From: Bacteroidales bacterium
GTDB taxonomy: Bacteria; Bacteroidota; Bacteroidia; Bacteroidales; VadinHA17
Direction of reading: 5' to 3'
DNA: 8,225 nt
NCBI GenBank assembly: GCA_003157055.1
Contig: PMIG01000084.1
Location: forward strand, 1-8,225
Part shown: one piece after another, positions 1-7,093 of the stretch
How positions within the stretch are numbered: position 1 is the first letter of the stretch
How the letters are laid out: each line of letters opens with the position of its first letter
Position numbers and translations under genes: made by a program
Notes under the pieces: generated by a model
What the model saw: the letters and a program-made list of their open reading frames with translations, nothing else
Databases searched by the model: none
Told to the model about the DNA's origin: nothing

Positions 1-2471
1 GTCTGGAATACTCCCAGGTATTTAAACCCGTAAAACTCATTCACCGGCTGTCCGACAACCTTACGGCTTACCTCATATGCACTCGACTGCATTGTAGCAT
101 TAACCAGATGATCATTCGACCCTATATCGGTAATCTGGTTTTTGGTAATGGATGAATTCCCTTTAAAATTAATTGTTAAATCACCGATCTTATAGTTGAC
201 ACCCAGTTCCAGTTCCAGTCCCCTGTCCCACATTGAAGCTATATTGCCCCAGGGTTGGGCTGAAGCACCTACATATTCAGGAATGACAACCTGCATCAGC
301 ATACCGGTGGTGGTTTTCTGGAAAACTTCAATTGCTGCAGTGAAATTCTTGAATAATTTTGCATCAACGCCGAAGTTTAACTGGCTGGTCTGTTCCCATT
401 TTAAGCTTGGGTTGGCTGGAGCTGTCGGGCCATAACCGGTGTAGTTCGTATTACCTATAGTATATCCGCCAATGGATCCTATAGTAGATGTATAAAGGAA
501 TGGAGAAAGGTTATCATTTCCGTTAACTCCGTAGCCTAGTCTCAATTTTAAATAATTGATATAATCATTGGTCTTCCAGAAACCTTCCTGTGAAACAACC
601 CATCCGGCAGAAACCGAAGGGAAGTATCCGTATACGTTATTGCTTCCAAAGTGTGATGAACCATCACGGCGTACAATTCCGGTCAACATGTATTTGCCCT
701 GGTAATCGTAATTCAAACGGGCAAAAATTGAAGACAAGGTGTAAGGCTGGTTTTCATATCCCCATCCTGAAGTCTGGGTGGCAGGGACATTGTAATTCAT
801 TGAGGCATTGTAAAAAGTGGTTGCCGGAATGCCATGGATGCTTGCGCCGGTTCCAAAAGTATTGCCCTGATCCCTTGCTTCAGTACCAAGAAGGATTGTG
901 AAGTTATGTTTGTCAAATGAGCGTGTGTACGACACCGTATTGGTGAAGGTCCAGGTAAAAGTCCTGTTCAGGCTCCGGTTGTATGAATTCTGGGTCAGAT
1001 TTGAATTCGTGTTGCTAAGGAAATAGATAGGGCTGAATGAATCATCACCCCAGAAAGCCAGTTTGGTTCCGATGCTCGATCTGAGCTGAAGTCCTTTTAT
1101 AGGTTGAACTTCCAGGTACATGTTTCCGACTAAATTATCGCTCCAGCTGTTATTACCCTCCTGGGTTTTAATGTATGCAGCCGGGTTGGTCATTTCCTGT
1201 CCTACGTATGATGATATGGCGTATGGATAACCGTTGGCATCCCTGACAATAGAAGTCAGATGAGAAGCATAAGGTTCAGTTGTGGGGTTTAAATCTGCCG
1301 TGATTAAGGGAGTTACAGGGTCCATGTTAACTGCTGAAGCCAGTACACCGCCAAAATAATCGTTTGCACTGAATCCTTGTTTTACCTTTATATGAGAGTA
1401 AGAGACATTATTCCCGAAGTTCAGCCATTTCGTTACCTTATGGGCTGAATTCAACCTGACTGTTGTTCTTTGATACTTTGAAATATCAGTTGCGACTATT
1501 CCTTCCTGGTCAAAATAGGCAACCGAAGCATAATAGGTCGATTTGTCATTTCCGCCGCTGAAGCTTATTTCGTGATTCTGGATCATCGCATTGTTATTAA
1601 ATATAACCCCCTGCCAGTCGGTACCAACACCAAGTGAAGAAGGATTTGAAAACAGCATGGGACTGCCGGCAGCAACAAGTGCTTCATTCCTTATTGTAGC
1701 ATACTCAGTGGCATTCAGCAGGTTCAGCTTATGTTCAGGAGCCTGCGTGCCTACATATCCGTTGTAATTCACCTTCAGAGCACCTGCAGTACCTTTTTTA
1801 GTTGTGATAAGTATTACACCAGCAGCAGCCTGAGTACCGTAAATAGCAGCTGATGCAGCATCTTTCAGAACCTCAATTGACTCGATATCTCCCTGGTTCA
1901 GGTAGTCGATACCTCCAATAACAGGGACACCATCTACAACATAAAGAGGAGATGCTGAGTTGATTGATGTTATACCACGAATGTTTACTGTTGCGTCTGC
2001 CCCGGGAACACCTGAGCTTGATGCGATTGTCACTCCTGAGGTTCTTCCCTTAAGAGCGTCTTCAATCCTTGGCGTGGCCATGTCCATGAGATCCGTTGCT
2101 TTTACACTTGAAATAGCTCCGGTGACAACACTTTTCTTCTGAACGCCATAACCCACCACAACTACTTCTTCCATCATTGCCGTACTAGATTGCATGACAA
2201 CATTAAGAGTTGTGCTGGACTTGACCAGTATCTCCTGCGTTTTCATCCCAACAAATGAAAACACCAGGGTGGAATTAGCGGGCGCATTAATTGTATAAGC
2301 GCCGATTGCATCGGTCAGGGATCCGGTGGTAGTTCCTTTGACGGAAATACTGACACCCGGTAACAGCTGACCATCATCTGCTGATGTTACAACTCCTTTC
2401 ACCTGAAGTCCCTGTGCACTTAAGGCCAGGGAACAGAAAATGAATAAAAGAGTCAAGATCGTTTGTTTCAT
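1..2471 (-). CDS. SusC/RagA-family TonB-linked outer-membrane receptor, 5' part (823 codons visible)
   Basis: This is an outer-membrane TonB-dependent transporter of the SusC/RagA family. Such proteins form a 22-strand barrel that imports oligosaccharides or peptides together with a SusD-like lipoprotein. Translation from the ATG at 2471 gives a signal peptide (residues 1-20, ending LALSAQ). A carboxypeptidase-regulatory-like beta-sandwich follows at about 22-95 (GVVTSADDGQLLPGVSISVKG). Next come the family linker EEVVVVGYGVQKK (101-113) and the plug domain (about 112-230) with NIRG (163-166), LYVVDGVP (176-183) and the conserved segment IESIEVLKDAASAAIYG (196-212). The barrel continues to the window edge, ending GFKYLGVFQ. 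The frame is open throughout, with no frameshift seen. Family members are about 1000 residues, so roughly 180-200 are missing on the left. The ATG has an AT-rich leader without a Shine-Dalgarno sequence, normal for the phylum. The regulator gene lies 266 bases upstream on the same strand. The substrate cannot be told from the sequence. Confidence 0.96.
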   Translation of the reverse strand, partial: MKQTILTLLFIFCSLALSAQGLQVKGVVTSADDGQLLPGVSISVKGTTTGSLTDAIGAYTINAPANSTLVFSFVGMKTQEILVKSSTTLNVVMQSSTAMMEEVVVVGYGVQKKSVVTGAISSVKATDLMDMATPRIEDALKGRTSGVTIASSSGVPGADATVNIRGITSINSASPLYVVDGVPVIGGIDYLNQGDIESIEVLKDAASAAIYGTQAAAGVILITTKKGTAGALKVNYNGYVGTQAPEHKLNLLNATEYATIRNEALVAAGSPMLFSNPSSLGVGTDWQGVIFNNNAMIQNHEISFSGGNDKSTYYASVAYFDQEGIVATDISKYQRTTVRLNSAHKVTKWLNFGNNVSYSHIKVKQGFSANDYFGGVLASAVNMDPVTPLITADLNPTTEPYASHLTSIVRDANGYPYAISSYVGQEMTNPAAYIKTQEGNNSWSDNLVGNMYLEVQPIKGLQLRSSIGTKLAFWGDDSFSPIYFLSNTNSNLTQNSYNRSLNRTFTWTFTNTVSYTRSFDKHNFTILLGTEARDQGNTFGTGASIHGIPATTFYNASMNYNVPATQTSGWGYENQPYTLSSIFARLNYDYQGKYMLTGIVRRDGSSHFGSNNVYGYFPSVSAGWVVSQEGFWKTNDYINYLKLRLGYGVNGNDNLSPFLYTSTIGSIGGYTIGNTNYTGYGPTAPANPSLKWEQTSQLNFGVDAKLFKNFTAAIEVFQKTTTGMLMQVVIPEYVGASAQPWGNIASMWDRGLELELGVNYKIGDLTINFKGNSSITKNQITDIGSNDHLVNATMQSSAYEVSRKVVGQPVNEFYGFKYLGVFQ

Positions 2472-2507
2472 AGGTTTTAAATAATGTTTAGGTTAAGAAT
2501 AGGTTCG

Positions 2508-2527
2508 GGATCAATTTAGCATGATCC
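2508..2527 (-). promoter_or_regulatory. Small inverted repeat in the susC leader
   Basis: GGATCA at 2508-2513 and TGATCC at 2522-2527 are perfect 6-base arms around an 8-base spacer. They lie 37-56 bases before the receptor start codon. In the transcript this would be a short hairpin. It has no U-tract and so is not a terminator. It could be a leader structure, an operator, or chance. Confidence 0.3.
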
Positions 2528-2587
2528 TGCTTTTCAAGGCGAAAAATTATGAAATCGTACGAAACAGAGGGGGGTGATATGTTACAT

Positions 2588-2595
2588 CAAAAATA
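2588..2595 (-). promoter_or_regulatory. Candidate -7 box of the susC promoter
   Basis: Read on the minus strand, 2595-2588 is TATTTTTG, an exact match to the Bacteroidota -7 consensus TAnnTTTG. Transcription would begin near 2581 and leave a leader of about 110 bases. No TTG is found at the expected -33 position (around 2616-2619). If this is the promoter, it probably depends on an activator. One of the CTGATGTATT repeats overlaps the box. Confidence 0.4.
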
Positions 2596-2667
2596 CATCA
2601 GTCATCAGATATGCCTACTACATTAATACATCAGCTAGTAATGTAAAATGCAAATAATTAAATATAT

Positions 2668-2679
2668 ATCGATTAATAA
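2668..2679 (+). repeat. ATCGATTAATAA word, copy A (shared with the other intergenic region)
   Basis: ATCGATTAATAA at 2668-2679 is repeated exactly in inverted orientation at 5892-5903. Its inner 9-mer TCGATTAAT is found again at 5990-5998. All copies lie outside genes, one upstream of susC and two in the leader of the divergent plus-strand genes. It may be a binding site of a shared regulator. The base composition is AT-rich, so chance is not excluded. Confidence 0.35.
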
Positions 2680-2737
2680 TCAGAAAAAATCAATACATCA
2701 GGACAAGATCGCAATACAACATCAGGGCTTAAATGTA

Positions 2738-5650
2738 TTACAGATTAATAAGCAAGCCCGTAAGGTTGACATCTCTTCCAATTCCAAGTTTTTTTCTCAC
2801 TCTGTACCTGCATATTTCAACACCCCTGACAGAGATATTCATCAGTGGCGCAATCTCTTTGGTAGAGATATTCATTTTAAGAAAAGCACATAACCTTAGT
2901 TCGGTCGGAGTAAGAGAAGGATATTTGGATTTCAGCTTATTAAGGAAGTCTTCATGAACCTCATCAAATGCTTTTTCAAAGACCTCCCGCTGCTTATTGT
3001 GTCCGACCTCCCTGTTTATTTTCGAGATCAATGAGACTATTTTTTCGTTTACAGGTTCCTCGTTCGAAGTCTTCCTCGTACCCATCAGCTCTTCCTTTAT
3101 TTTGAGAAGAAATTCATTTTTTCTGACGAGATTCATTGCCTGATTGGCAAGTTCCTTATCCTGCTGTATCATCCCGGCGCGAAGCTTTTCATTCTTCATG
3201 CTTATGAGTTCCTTCTCCGACTGCAGGGCTTGTCTTATATATTCCCGCTCCTTCTCCCTGTACTCCCGAAGCTCTTTCAGCTTAACCTTCCTGTTGGAGA
3301 TCTCAATTCTTTTATTAACCGTCCAGATAAAGAGAAAAACCAGGAATATGAATATCACAAAATAGGTTATATATGCGATAAGGGATTTATACCATGGCGA
3401 CATTACAGTAAATTCAATGGAATCGGAAAGGCTCTCTATTCCAAGCTGGTTCCTTGCTTTTACCATGAAGGTGAACTTCCCGTCAGGAAGATTTGAAAAC
3501 TCCTCCGAAAAAGAAGTACTCCACGCCGACCAGGTGAAGGAATACCCGGAAAGTTTATAACTGTATTCAATGTTTCCCGGGTTATCATAAACGGGAGACG
3601 AAAAGGAAAACCTGAATGAATTGTTTTTAAAAGGGAAACTGTAGCCCGGTTGCCTCGAACGGGCTCCCGGATTTGTGTTACCGAAATAAAATGTTTTGTT
3701 GAGATATATGGCATCGGCCCTGGTTATGTATGCCGAGAACTCAGGATAGCTCATGAAATATGCTTGAGGGGAATAATGCGCGAAACCGTTTTCAATCCCA
3801 AAAAAGAGATGATCTTCCGAGTACGGATAGACAGACTCAAAACCATTCAGAAATTTACCCGTAAGAAGCGTAAAAGGGGAGGTGACATGCTGAAAGCTGA
3901 AGTCTTCCTGGATCCTGAGAACGCCAACTTTATTATTTGATACATACCAGATATTTCCCCTGCCATCTTCCTGGATGAATGAAAGGTTTTTGATAGGGCT
4001 GAAAAGCTGGTTGAAATAGGCCGAAGATTTAAAACGGTTATTCTGGCTCTCAAACTCAAATATGCCGGAGGTGTCGGAAGCGAAAATTATTTTGCCCTTA
4101 ACCTTGAATACGTTTATATTGTATCTCGAGGGAAGTCCCTCTTTCTCAGTGTAATAATCTGCCTTTTCAACAGAATCAAGATTGCTGCTTAACCGTACCC
4201 GGTAAATGCCTTTAAATACATGGCTCATCCAGAGATCGCCATTATCATCTTCTTCGAACACCCTGAAGGATTCATTGAAACCCGGAATTTTTCTTACAAA
4301 TTTCCAAGTCCCGTTTTCCCATTTGAAAAGGATCAATCCTCCAAATGTCCCTCCAATGAGATATCCGGGGTATCTTTTCAATATATGATATTTCCATCCA
4401 CCGGGAATATCATTGATATGAATGGCTTTTTCTCCGTCTATTATGAAGGTCCCTTTATTGTGGCCGCAGAGTACAACCCCGTTATGAACTCCAAGATACC
4501 AGACCTGGCCATAGGTTCCGGGGATCATTTTAGGGATATCCTTTGTCTTTCCGTCAATCCAGTCCTGCACGAACAAACCCTGGTTGGTGCCCAGGTAGAG
4601 TTTGTTCTTATAGATCAGTTCGGTATAACCTGCCCCGAATCCGTCAGGCCTTTGCAGGAATGTAATCGGCGAGTTGACGGTCACATAGTCTATGCCGTTG
4701 TCAAGACCCAGCCAGAGATTACCAGTCCGGTCCGGGAAGACTTTCAGTATAGTATTGTTCTGAAGCCCCTTTTTCTGGTTGATATGCTGTATTATATTCC
4801 CCTCGCCGTCTATTATTATCACACCGTCCTGGATCGTCCCGAGAGCGTAATACTTGTCCTGTAACGTTGAGGCACAGAATATCTGGGAACTTTTTACCAG
4901 ATCATTTACCGGGACATTCCATTCCCTGATTCCATTCCCATCATAAAGAAATAATCCCTTATCAAGCGTGCATATAAGCAGATCGCCTTGCCCGTTATAT
5001 GGCATTATTGAGTTTATCTCCACTCCCTTAAGCTTCTCGCACCCCTTTAAAGACGCCATGGTTGTTCCATTAAATTCAAAGATTCCCTCCCTGGTATCGT
5101 AAAAGAAGATCCTGCCTCCTGCACTATAGGCATTAGGAAATCTTACGGGCGATGGGATAACCTTAAACTCTTTTCCTCCCTTAAGAACATATGCAGCGTT
5201 ATACGACTGACAAACGATCATGTCTTTATACGGAAGGATATTCCAGACATCATCAAAATTCCGGAATTCAGGAGGGATCTTATCTTTAATAGAATGGTAA
5301 ACAAGCTTCCCGTTTTCATCCGGAACCATCTTCCCGATCTCGTTGTAGGCGCCAATATATATTTCGCCTTTATCATCAATATAAATCGATCGTACCATCG
5401 ACAGGTTCGGCATGCGGTAAAGCTCCCACTTAACTCCGTCGAAGATAAGCAGCCCCTCATTGTTGGCAAAATACATGAACCCCTTCTGATCCTGCGCAAT
5501 AGCCCAGTTCTGCGTACCTGCATGATATTCATGCTTTGAGAAATTACGGATAAAAGGCGTCCCGATATCTTTTATTTCGGCTAAAGCAGCAATTTCCGTC
5601 ATTGCCGACAGAAATATTAAACTTATAACCAGGAATAAAAATCTATTCAC
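2738..5650 (-). CDS. Membrane-spanning propeller/Y_Y_Y sensor fused to a LuxR-type HTH transcription factor
   Basis: This is a 970-residue one-protein signalling regulator. A signal sequence or N-terminal anchor (residues 1-24) is followed by a periplasmic beta-propeller (about 40-640). Propeller blades are visible as GEIYIGAYNEIG (95-106), GNLWLGLDNGIDYV (310-323), GDLWMSHVFKGIYRV (471-485) and GNIWYV (565-570). A Y_Y_Y domain (about 690-750) contains EYSYKLSGYSFTWSAW. One transmembrane helix lies at about 757-778. A charged coiled coil covers about 780-860, and a GerE/LuxR-type HTH covers 911-970 (LTPTELRLCAFL, then recognition-helix region SVRGVEICRYRVRKKLGI). The periplasmic part resembles that of hybrid two-component systems, but no histidine-kinase, ATPase or receiver domain is present. 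Ligand binding is therefore presumably relayed directly to the HTH. The start is GTG at 5650: the frame has an upstream TAA at about 5696-5698 and no ATG between, and the GTG start keeps the hydrophobic leader intact. It lies directly upstream of susC, its likely target. The ligand is unknown. Confidence 0.93.
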   Translation of the reverse strand: MNRFLFLVISLIFLSAMTEIAALAEIKDIGTPFIRNFSKHEYHAGTQNWAIAQDQKGFMYFANNEGLLIFDGVKWELYRMPNLSMVRSIYIDDKGEIYIGAYNEIGKMVPDENGKLVYHSIKDKIPPEFRNFDDVWNILPYKDMIVCQSYNAAYVLKGGKEFKVIPSPVRFPNAYSAGGRIFFYDTREGIFEFNGTTMASLKGCEKLKGVEINSIMPYNGQGDLLICTLDKGLFLYDGNGIREWNVPVNDLVKSSQIFCASTLQDKYYALGTIQDGVIIIDGEGNIIQHINQKKGLQNNTILKVFPDRTGNLWLGLDNGIDYVTVNSPITFLQRPDGFGAGYTELIYKNKLYLGTNQGLFVQDWIDGKTKDIPKMIPGTYGQVWYLGVHNGVVLCGHNKGTFIIDGEKAIHINDIPGGWKYHILKRYPGYLIGGTFGGLILFKWENGTWKFVRKIPGFNESFRVFEEDDNGDLWMSHVFKGIYRVRLSSNLDSVEKADYYTEKEGLPSRYNINVFKVKGKIIFASDTSGIFEFESQNNRFKSSAYFNQLFSPIKNLSFIQEDGRGNIWYVSNNKVGVLRIQEDFSFQHVTSPFTLLTGKFLNGFESVYPYSEDHLFFGIENGFAHYSPQAYFMSYPEFSAYITRADAIYLNKTFYFGNTNPGARSRQPGYSFPFKNNSFRFSFSSPVYDNPGNIEYSYKLSGYSFTWSAWSTSFSEEFSNLPDGKFTFMVKARNQLGIESLSDSIEFTVMSPWYKSLIAYITYFVIFIFLVFLFIWTVNKRIEISNRKVKLKELREYREKEREYIRQALQSEKELISMKNEKLRAGMIQQDKELANQAMNLVRKNEFLLKIKEELMGTRKTSNEEPVNEKIVSLISKINREVGHNKQREVFEKAFDEVHEDFLNKLKSKYPSLTPTELRLCAFLKMNISTKEIAPLMNISVRGVEICRYRVRKKLGIGRDVNLTGLLINL

Positions 5651-5787
5651 TTTCTCAGTTTTTATACTGCAAAGACGAAAGGTAATTATTATTTTTTAAA
5701 GGGAAACCGGGATGGACTCTTTCTATAACGGTGCCGGGTTCATGGATGGGCTGATGAAAACACTTTCTTAAGGTTCAGCGCCTGATA

Positions 5788-5800
5788 AAAAGTAACTTTT
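5788..5800. promoter_or_regulatory. Palindrome in the divergent intergenic region
   Basis: AAAAGT-A-ACTTTT is a perfect palindrome with a single central base. It lies between the divergent regulator and plus-strand genes, about 30 bases upstream of the -33 element of the plus-strand promoter. It is a possible operator but could be chance in AT-rich DNA. The remaining sequence 5651-5787 shows no coding potential and no RNA gene. No convincing promoter for the minus-strand regulator was found; the nearest is an imperfect CGTCTTTG on the minus strand at about 5673-5680. Confidence 0.25.
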
Positions 5801-5824
5801 GCAGAAGATTATTGAATTATTATA

Positions 5825-5840
5825 ATAAAATTGATTTTAT
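5825..5840. promoter_or_regulatory. Palindrome over the -33 element, possible operator
   Basis: ATAAAATTGATTTTAT has perfect 7-base arms around a central TG. It contains the TTG (5831-5833) that serves as the likely -33 element of the plus-strand promoter. A dimeric protein binding here would compete with RNA polymerase, so a repressor site is the simplest reading. Confidence 0.4.
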
Positions 5841-5861
5841 CTTAAACAAAGTGTACTTTTG
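5831..5861 (+). promoter_or_regulatory. Bacteroidota-type promoter for the plus-strand genes
   Basis: TTG at 5831-5833 and TACTTTTG at 5854-5861 are separated by 20 bases. This fits the phylum's primary sigma-factor consensus TTG-N19-21-TAnnTTTG with no mismatch. Transcription would start at about 5866-5868, leaving a leader of roughly 130 bases before the ATG at 6000. Confidence 0.65.
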
Positions 5862-5891
5862 GTTACAGACTAAGAAAAGATCTGGAGAACT

Positions 5892-5998
5892 TTATTAATC
5901 GATTGCTGGATTTAACAATCCTCTTTTCCCTGACCGTGGGTATTCAGACATACGGCTTTCTCCCAGTGTGTTTAACAATGATTTAATAGTCGATTAAT
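5892..5998 (+). promoter_or_regulatory. Leader with long-range inverted repeat and direct repeats
   Basis: ATTAATCGA (5894-5902) and TCGATTAAT (5990-5998) are perfect 9-base inverted arms enclosing 87 bases. The second arm ends one base before the ATG at 6000. Between them TTTAACAAT occurs twice (5911-5919 and 5971-5979), and GATTG/CAATC (5901-5905, 5916-5920) can form a small hairpin. If folded, the leader would mask the translation start region. Alternatively the arms are DNA binding sites, since the first lies in a 12-base word (5892-5903) that recurs upstream of susC. No known riboswitch is recognised. Confidence 0.35.
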
Positions 5999-5999
5999 T

Positions 6000-7079
6000 A
6001 TGAAAAGAGTAATTGCTTTATCCGTACTCATTTTTTTCTGTTTGACACTGATTGCGCAGGAGGAAGTGACATTCAACTTTTCCAACAAATGGAGCAGAGG
6101 TAATTCAAAGACGAAAGTTACTTTTTATGTCAATGGAATAAAAGCCGTTAAACTCAAAAACGGTGACACTTATGTTTATAAAGCTACGCTCGATGTAAGC
6201 CGACCGGTGACAGTCAAGGCAAAGTTTAGTCTTAATAAACAGGAAATAACCTTTACATTGTCCCAGGGGAATAAATGCAGTCTGGAATCAAGCTTTTTCG
6301 GCGGCATGCTTGATCTTAATCTTATTTCAGGCGGTAGGATTAACCCCGGAACAGGTTCAAAATCGAGTCTCCTGGTTAGTAAAAAAGATCTCTCGGTATC
6401 CTATAATTCTGAAAAGGTAAATGCTACTGATACTATAAGACTGCACTGGCTTGAGAAGGGAGGAAAAATTAAGGGCATGTCATATGTGGGGGGTGCGACA
6501 TTTACAACGATGAATGAATCAGGTATGAAAATGACAGGTTACGGCGGAACGTTTGCTGTAACACAGACATATCTTAATTTTAGGGTCCCCGAGAACAAAC
6601 CGGGTATCCGGACATGGAGCAGCCTCGTATACGGATTTTCCGAGACATTTCAGGTTTATGGAGAAAATTCGACAATGACGATAGAGGGGATGGATCCGAT
6701 GACCTCAAGCTTGCTTAATACTGAAATGACGCTTTCTCCTAATTTTGGTTTCACGTTGGGATTGGGCAAGTTCAAAAATGATACAAAATGGAAAGGGGCA
6801 GCATTTGCAATTTCTTACAAGCCAAGTCTCACATTCAGCCATAGTCTTAATCTTACCAAAAATCCTATCACCGGAGAATATGATGCGTCACAGGACATTT
6901 CTTTTAATTATATGGGTTATGGTTTCGATATCAACTTTAACAATTATACTTCAAATGCATCCAGGCTGGCACCCAAGGCACAATCGAAGATTTCATTCTT
7001 TATGTTGCCTCCGATAAAGAAAGTGCCTCTGTTTATCTCTGTAGGTTACGGTCTTACTTTTTACATTAGACGCAAATAG
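6000..7079 (+). CDS. Exported beta-rich protein of unknown function, possible outer-membrane barrel
   Basis: I do not recognise a family for this 359-residue protein. It has a clear Sec signal peptide (KR at 2-3, hydrophobic core 5-18, cleavage probably after LIAQ at residue 20). The mature part is rich in alternating polar/hydrophobic and aromatic segments typical of beta strands, with no further membrane helix. Residues about 21-90 look like a compact beta domain (NFSNKWSRGNSKTKVTFYVNG). Residues about 200-359 carry repeated amphipathic strand-like stretches (FGFTLGLGKF, FAISYKPSLTFSHSLNL, ISFNYMGYGFDINFNNY). It ends VPLFISVGYGLTFYIRRK; aromatic residues near the C-terminus are common in outer-membrane barrels, though here RRK follows. 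The ATG at 6000 has no Shine-Dalgarno sequence and is about 130 bases after a good promoter. It heads a tight operon with the lipoprotein gene, 14 bases downstream. The envelope location is fairly safe; barrel topology is inference. Confidence 0.85.
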   Translation: MKRVIALSVLIFFCLTLIAQEEVTFNFSNKWSRGNSKTKVTFYVNGIKAVKLKNGDTYVYKATLDVSRPVTVKAKFSLNKQEITFTLSQGNKCSLESSFFGGMLDLNLISGGRINPGTGSKSSLLVSKKDLSVSYNSEKVNATDTIRLHWLEKGGKIKGMSYVGGATFTTMNESGMKMTGYGGTFAVTQTYLNFRVPENKPGIRTWSSLVYGFSETFQVYGENSTMTIEGMDPMTSSLLNTEMTLSPNFGFTLGLGKFKNDTKWKGAAFAISYKPSLTFSHSLNLTKNPITGEYDASQDISFNYMGYGFDINFNNYTSNASRLAPKAQSKISFFMLPPIKKVPLFISVGYGLTFYIRRK

Positions 7080-7093
7080 ATAAGGCATCATAT

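Larger units (their letters stand above)
2582..2726 (-). repeat. Cluster of same-orientation TGATG repeats upstream of susC, probable regulator binding sites
   Basis: On the minus strand the 10-mer CTGATGTATT occurs exactly three times, at 2701-2692, 2634-2625 and 2601-2592. A fourth, shorter TGATGTA is at 2589-2583. The core TGATG also occurs at 2607-2603 and 2724-2720, giving six copies within about 145 bases, all in one orientation. The first three TGATGTA copies counted from the susC side are 11 and 33 bases apart, about one and three helical turns. The next is 67 bases further. Such repeated, same-face sites before a susC gene suggest an operator array. The membrane-bound LuxR-type regulator encoded just upstream is the natural candidate to bind it, but this is inference. 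Confidence 0.6.

Noticed and set aside
196..901. Plus-strand open frames at 196-435 and 590-901
   Set aside because: Both lie opposite the susC-like gene, whose frame is open and family-like from 2471 to the left edge.
2555..2562. TCGTACGA palindrome in the susC leader as an operator
   Set aside because: It is only eight bases with no extension of symmetry and no second copy, so it cannot be told from chance.
2582..2701. CTGATGTATT repeats as a CRISPR array or integration-site repeat
   Set aside because: The units are only about 10 bases, the spacing is irregular (11, 33, 67), and no cas gene, integrase or transposase is present.
2648..2957. Two small plus-strand frames overlapping the end of the regulator gene
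   Set aside because: They are mostly antisense to the conserved HTH domain and have no family-like features.
4220..4864. 214-codon open frame on the plus strand
   Set aside because: It is antisense to the propeller region of the 970-residue regulator, which has clear domain motifs throughout. The antisense product shows no recognisable domain.
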